Position numbers and translations under genes: made by a program. A stretch of DNA of 52,375 nt from Bacteroidaceae bacterium. Lineage in GTDB: Bacteria > Bacteroidota > Bacteroidia > Bacteroidales > Bacteroidaceae. Positions 51,988 through 52,375 of this stretch are shown here, piece after piece. Numbering within the stretch: position 1 is the first letter of the stretch; each line of letters opens with the position of its first letter. The stretch covers positions 1-52,375 of the forward strand of contig JAFWXX010000007.1 in NCBI GenBank assembly GCA_017522915.1, in the 5' to 3' direction. The notes under the pieces are model-generated. The model had not been told where the DNA came from, ran no database searches, and saw only the letters and a list, made by a program, of their open reading frames with translations.

Positions 51988-52375
51988 TATAATTTAAAAA
52001 GGAACACTAAAGGCCATTAAAGAACATTAAAGGGAACTAATGCAGCGGGCTGACGCCCGAAACAAAAGCCAATGAAGCAAGAAACGCCCAAAAGGGCTAA
52101 AAAGCCTTTAGAGCCCTTGTAAAGAAAAAAGGAAACTAAGGAAAACTAAGGAACATTAAGGAGAACCAAAGAAACCGCGACTACATTAATAGCCCTTAAT
52201 GGCCCTTAATATCCCTTAACCCCCTTACAAAACAAAAAAGACGAGTCCTTTTGGAACTCGTCTTTTCTGTAAAAGTGGCGATGGCAGTGCGATACCGCAG
52301 CACTGCTTGCGACGACGGGAGCTTTAGGCTCAGTAGAAAAAAGGTGTGGACATTCATTGATTCATTAATAGTTCA
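51988..52375. other. Gene-free region with short inverted and direct repeats
   Basis: No gene is seen. From 52000 to 52170 short units such as AACATTAAAG and ACTAAGGAA recur. From about 52186 to 52220 the sequence is the reverse complement of such units (CCCTTAAT repeated). The two halves could pair in RNA or mark a degenerate intergenic repeat family. Confidence 0.5.
52236..52266 (+). terminator. Hairpin near the end of the ansA transcript
   Basis: AAAAGACGAGT pairs with ACTCGTCTTTT (11 bp, nine-base loop). It may terminate the tdk-ansA operon or a gene beyond the window. Confidence 0.65.

Overview
The window looks like a chromosomal segment of a gut-type Bacteroidales bacterium. The clues are Bacteroidetes-style promoters (TAnnTTTG -7 boxes), near absence of Shine-Dalgarno sequences, a NagB-LmbE fusion, paired Kbl and epimerase-type threonine dehydrogenase, and several secreted enzymes ending in type IX secretion-like C-terminal tails (YDLQGRKVENP...KGIYI..GKK pattern). 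Those tails point toward Prevotella, Paraprevotella, Barnesiella or Muribaculaceae-like lineages rather than classical Bacteroides. The genus cannot be fixed from the sequence alone.

Region 1 (1-17.8 kb) is a host-glycan (mucin/sialoglycan) locus in two divergent halves. Leftward run a ROK sugar kinase and then a probable operon of serine-type sulfatase, anaerobic sulfatase-maturating enzyme (anSME) and a NagB-LmbE protein cut by the window edge. Rightward run a GH20 beta-hexosaminidase, a GH33 sialidase, a giant SGNH-esterase/sialidase fusion and a two-domain sialate O-acetylesterase. Together they could remove O-acetyl groups, sialic acid, hexosamine and sulfate, and then phosphorylate and deaminate the released amino sugar. 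No SusC/SusD pair is present in the window.

Region 2 (17.8-22.4 kb) holds GDP-fucose synthesis (gmd, fcl) and the threonine-to-glycine pathway (kbl and tdh, divergent).

Region 3 (22.41-28.98 kb) is an AT-rich genomic island. It is bounded by a 16-bp direct repeat and has a 31-bp imperfect subterminal repeat inside each end. It carries a two-gene ABC-type ATPase plus PD-(D/E)xK-like nuclease module (candidate defence system), a complete His-Xaa-Ser (HXS) peptide-modification cluster (hxsD, hxsB, hxsC, hxsA; two radical SAM enzymes and a precursor with nine His-Xaa-Ser units), a highly structured leader in front of hxsD, and a truncated tyrosine-recombinase remnant. This is the most interesting part of the window.

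Region 4 (29.1-52.4 kb) is mostly core genome: a small YxxP-type peptide gene, nadA, a PAP2 phosphatase, a UPF0126/TRIC-like membrane protein, a second large GH20 enzyme, a TSCPD protein, an FKBP isomerase, a MATE exporter, prmA, a SemiSWEET, an 812-residue secreted protein with a second serine-type sulfatase, a small radical SAM/SPASM protein, a DUF3108 protein, a sugar nucleotidyltransferase, tRNA-Lys, an AI-2E family permease with rsmI, and an operon tdk - lipoprotein - yjjG-like - ansA. Many convergent genes are separated by long near-perfect hairpin terminators. The window ends in a gene-free stretch of short A/G-rich repeats facing their reverse complement.
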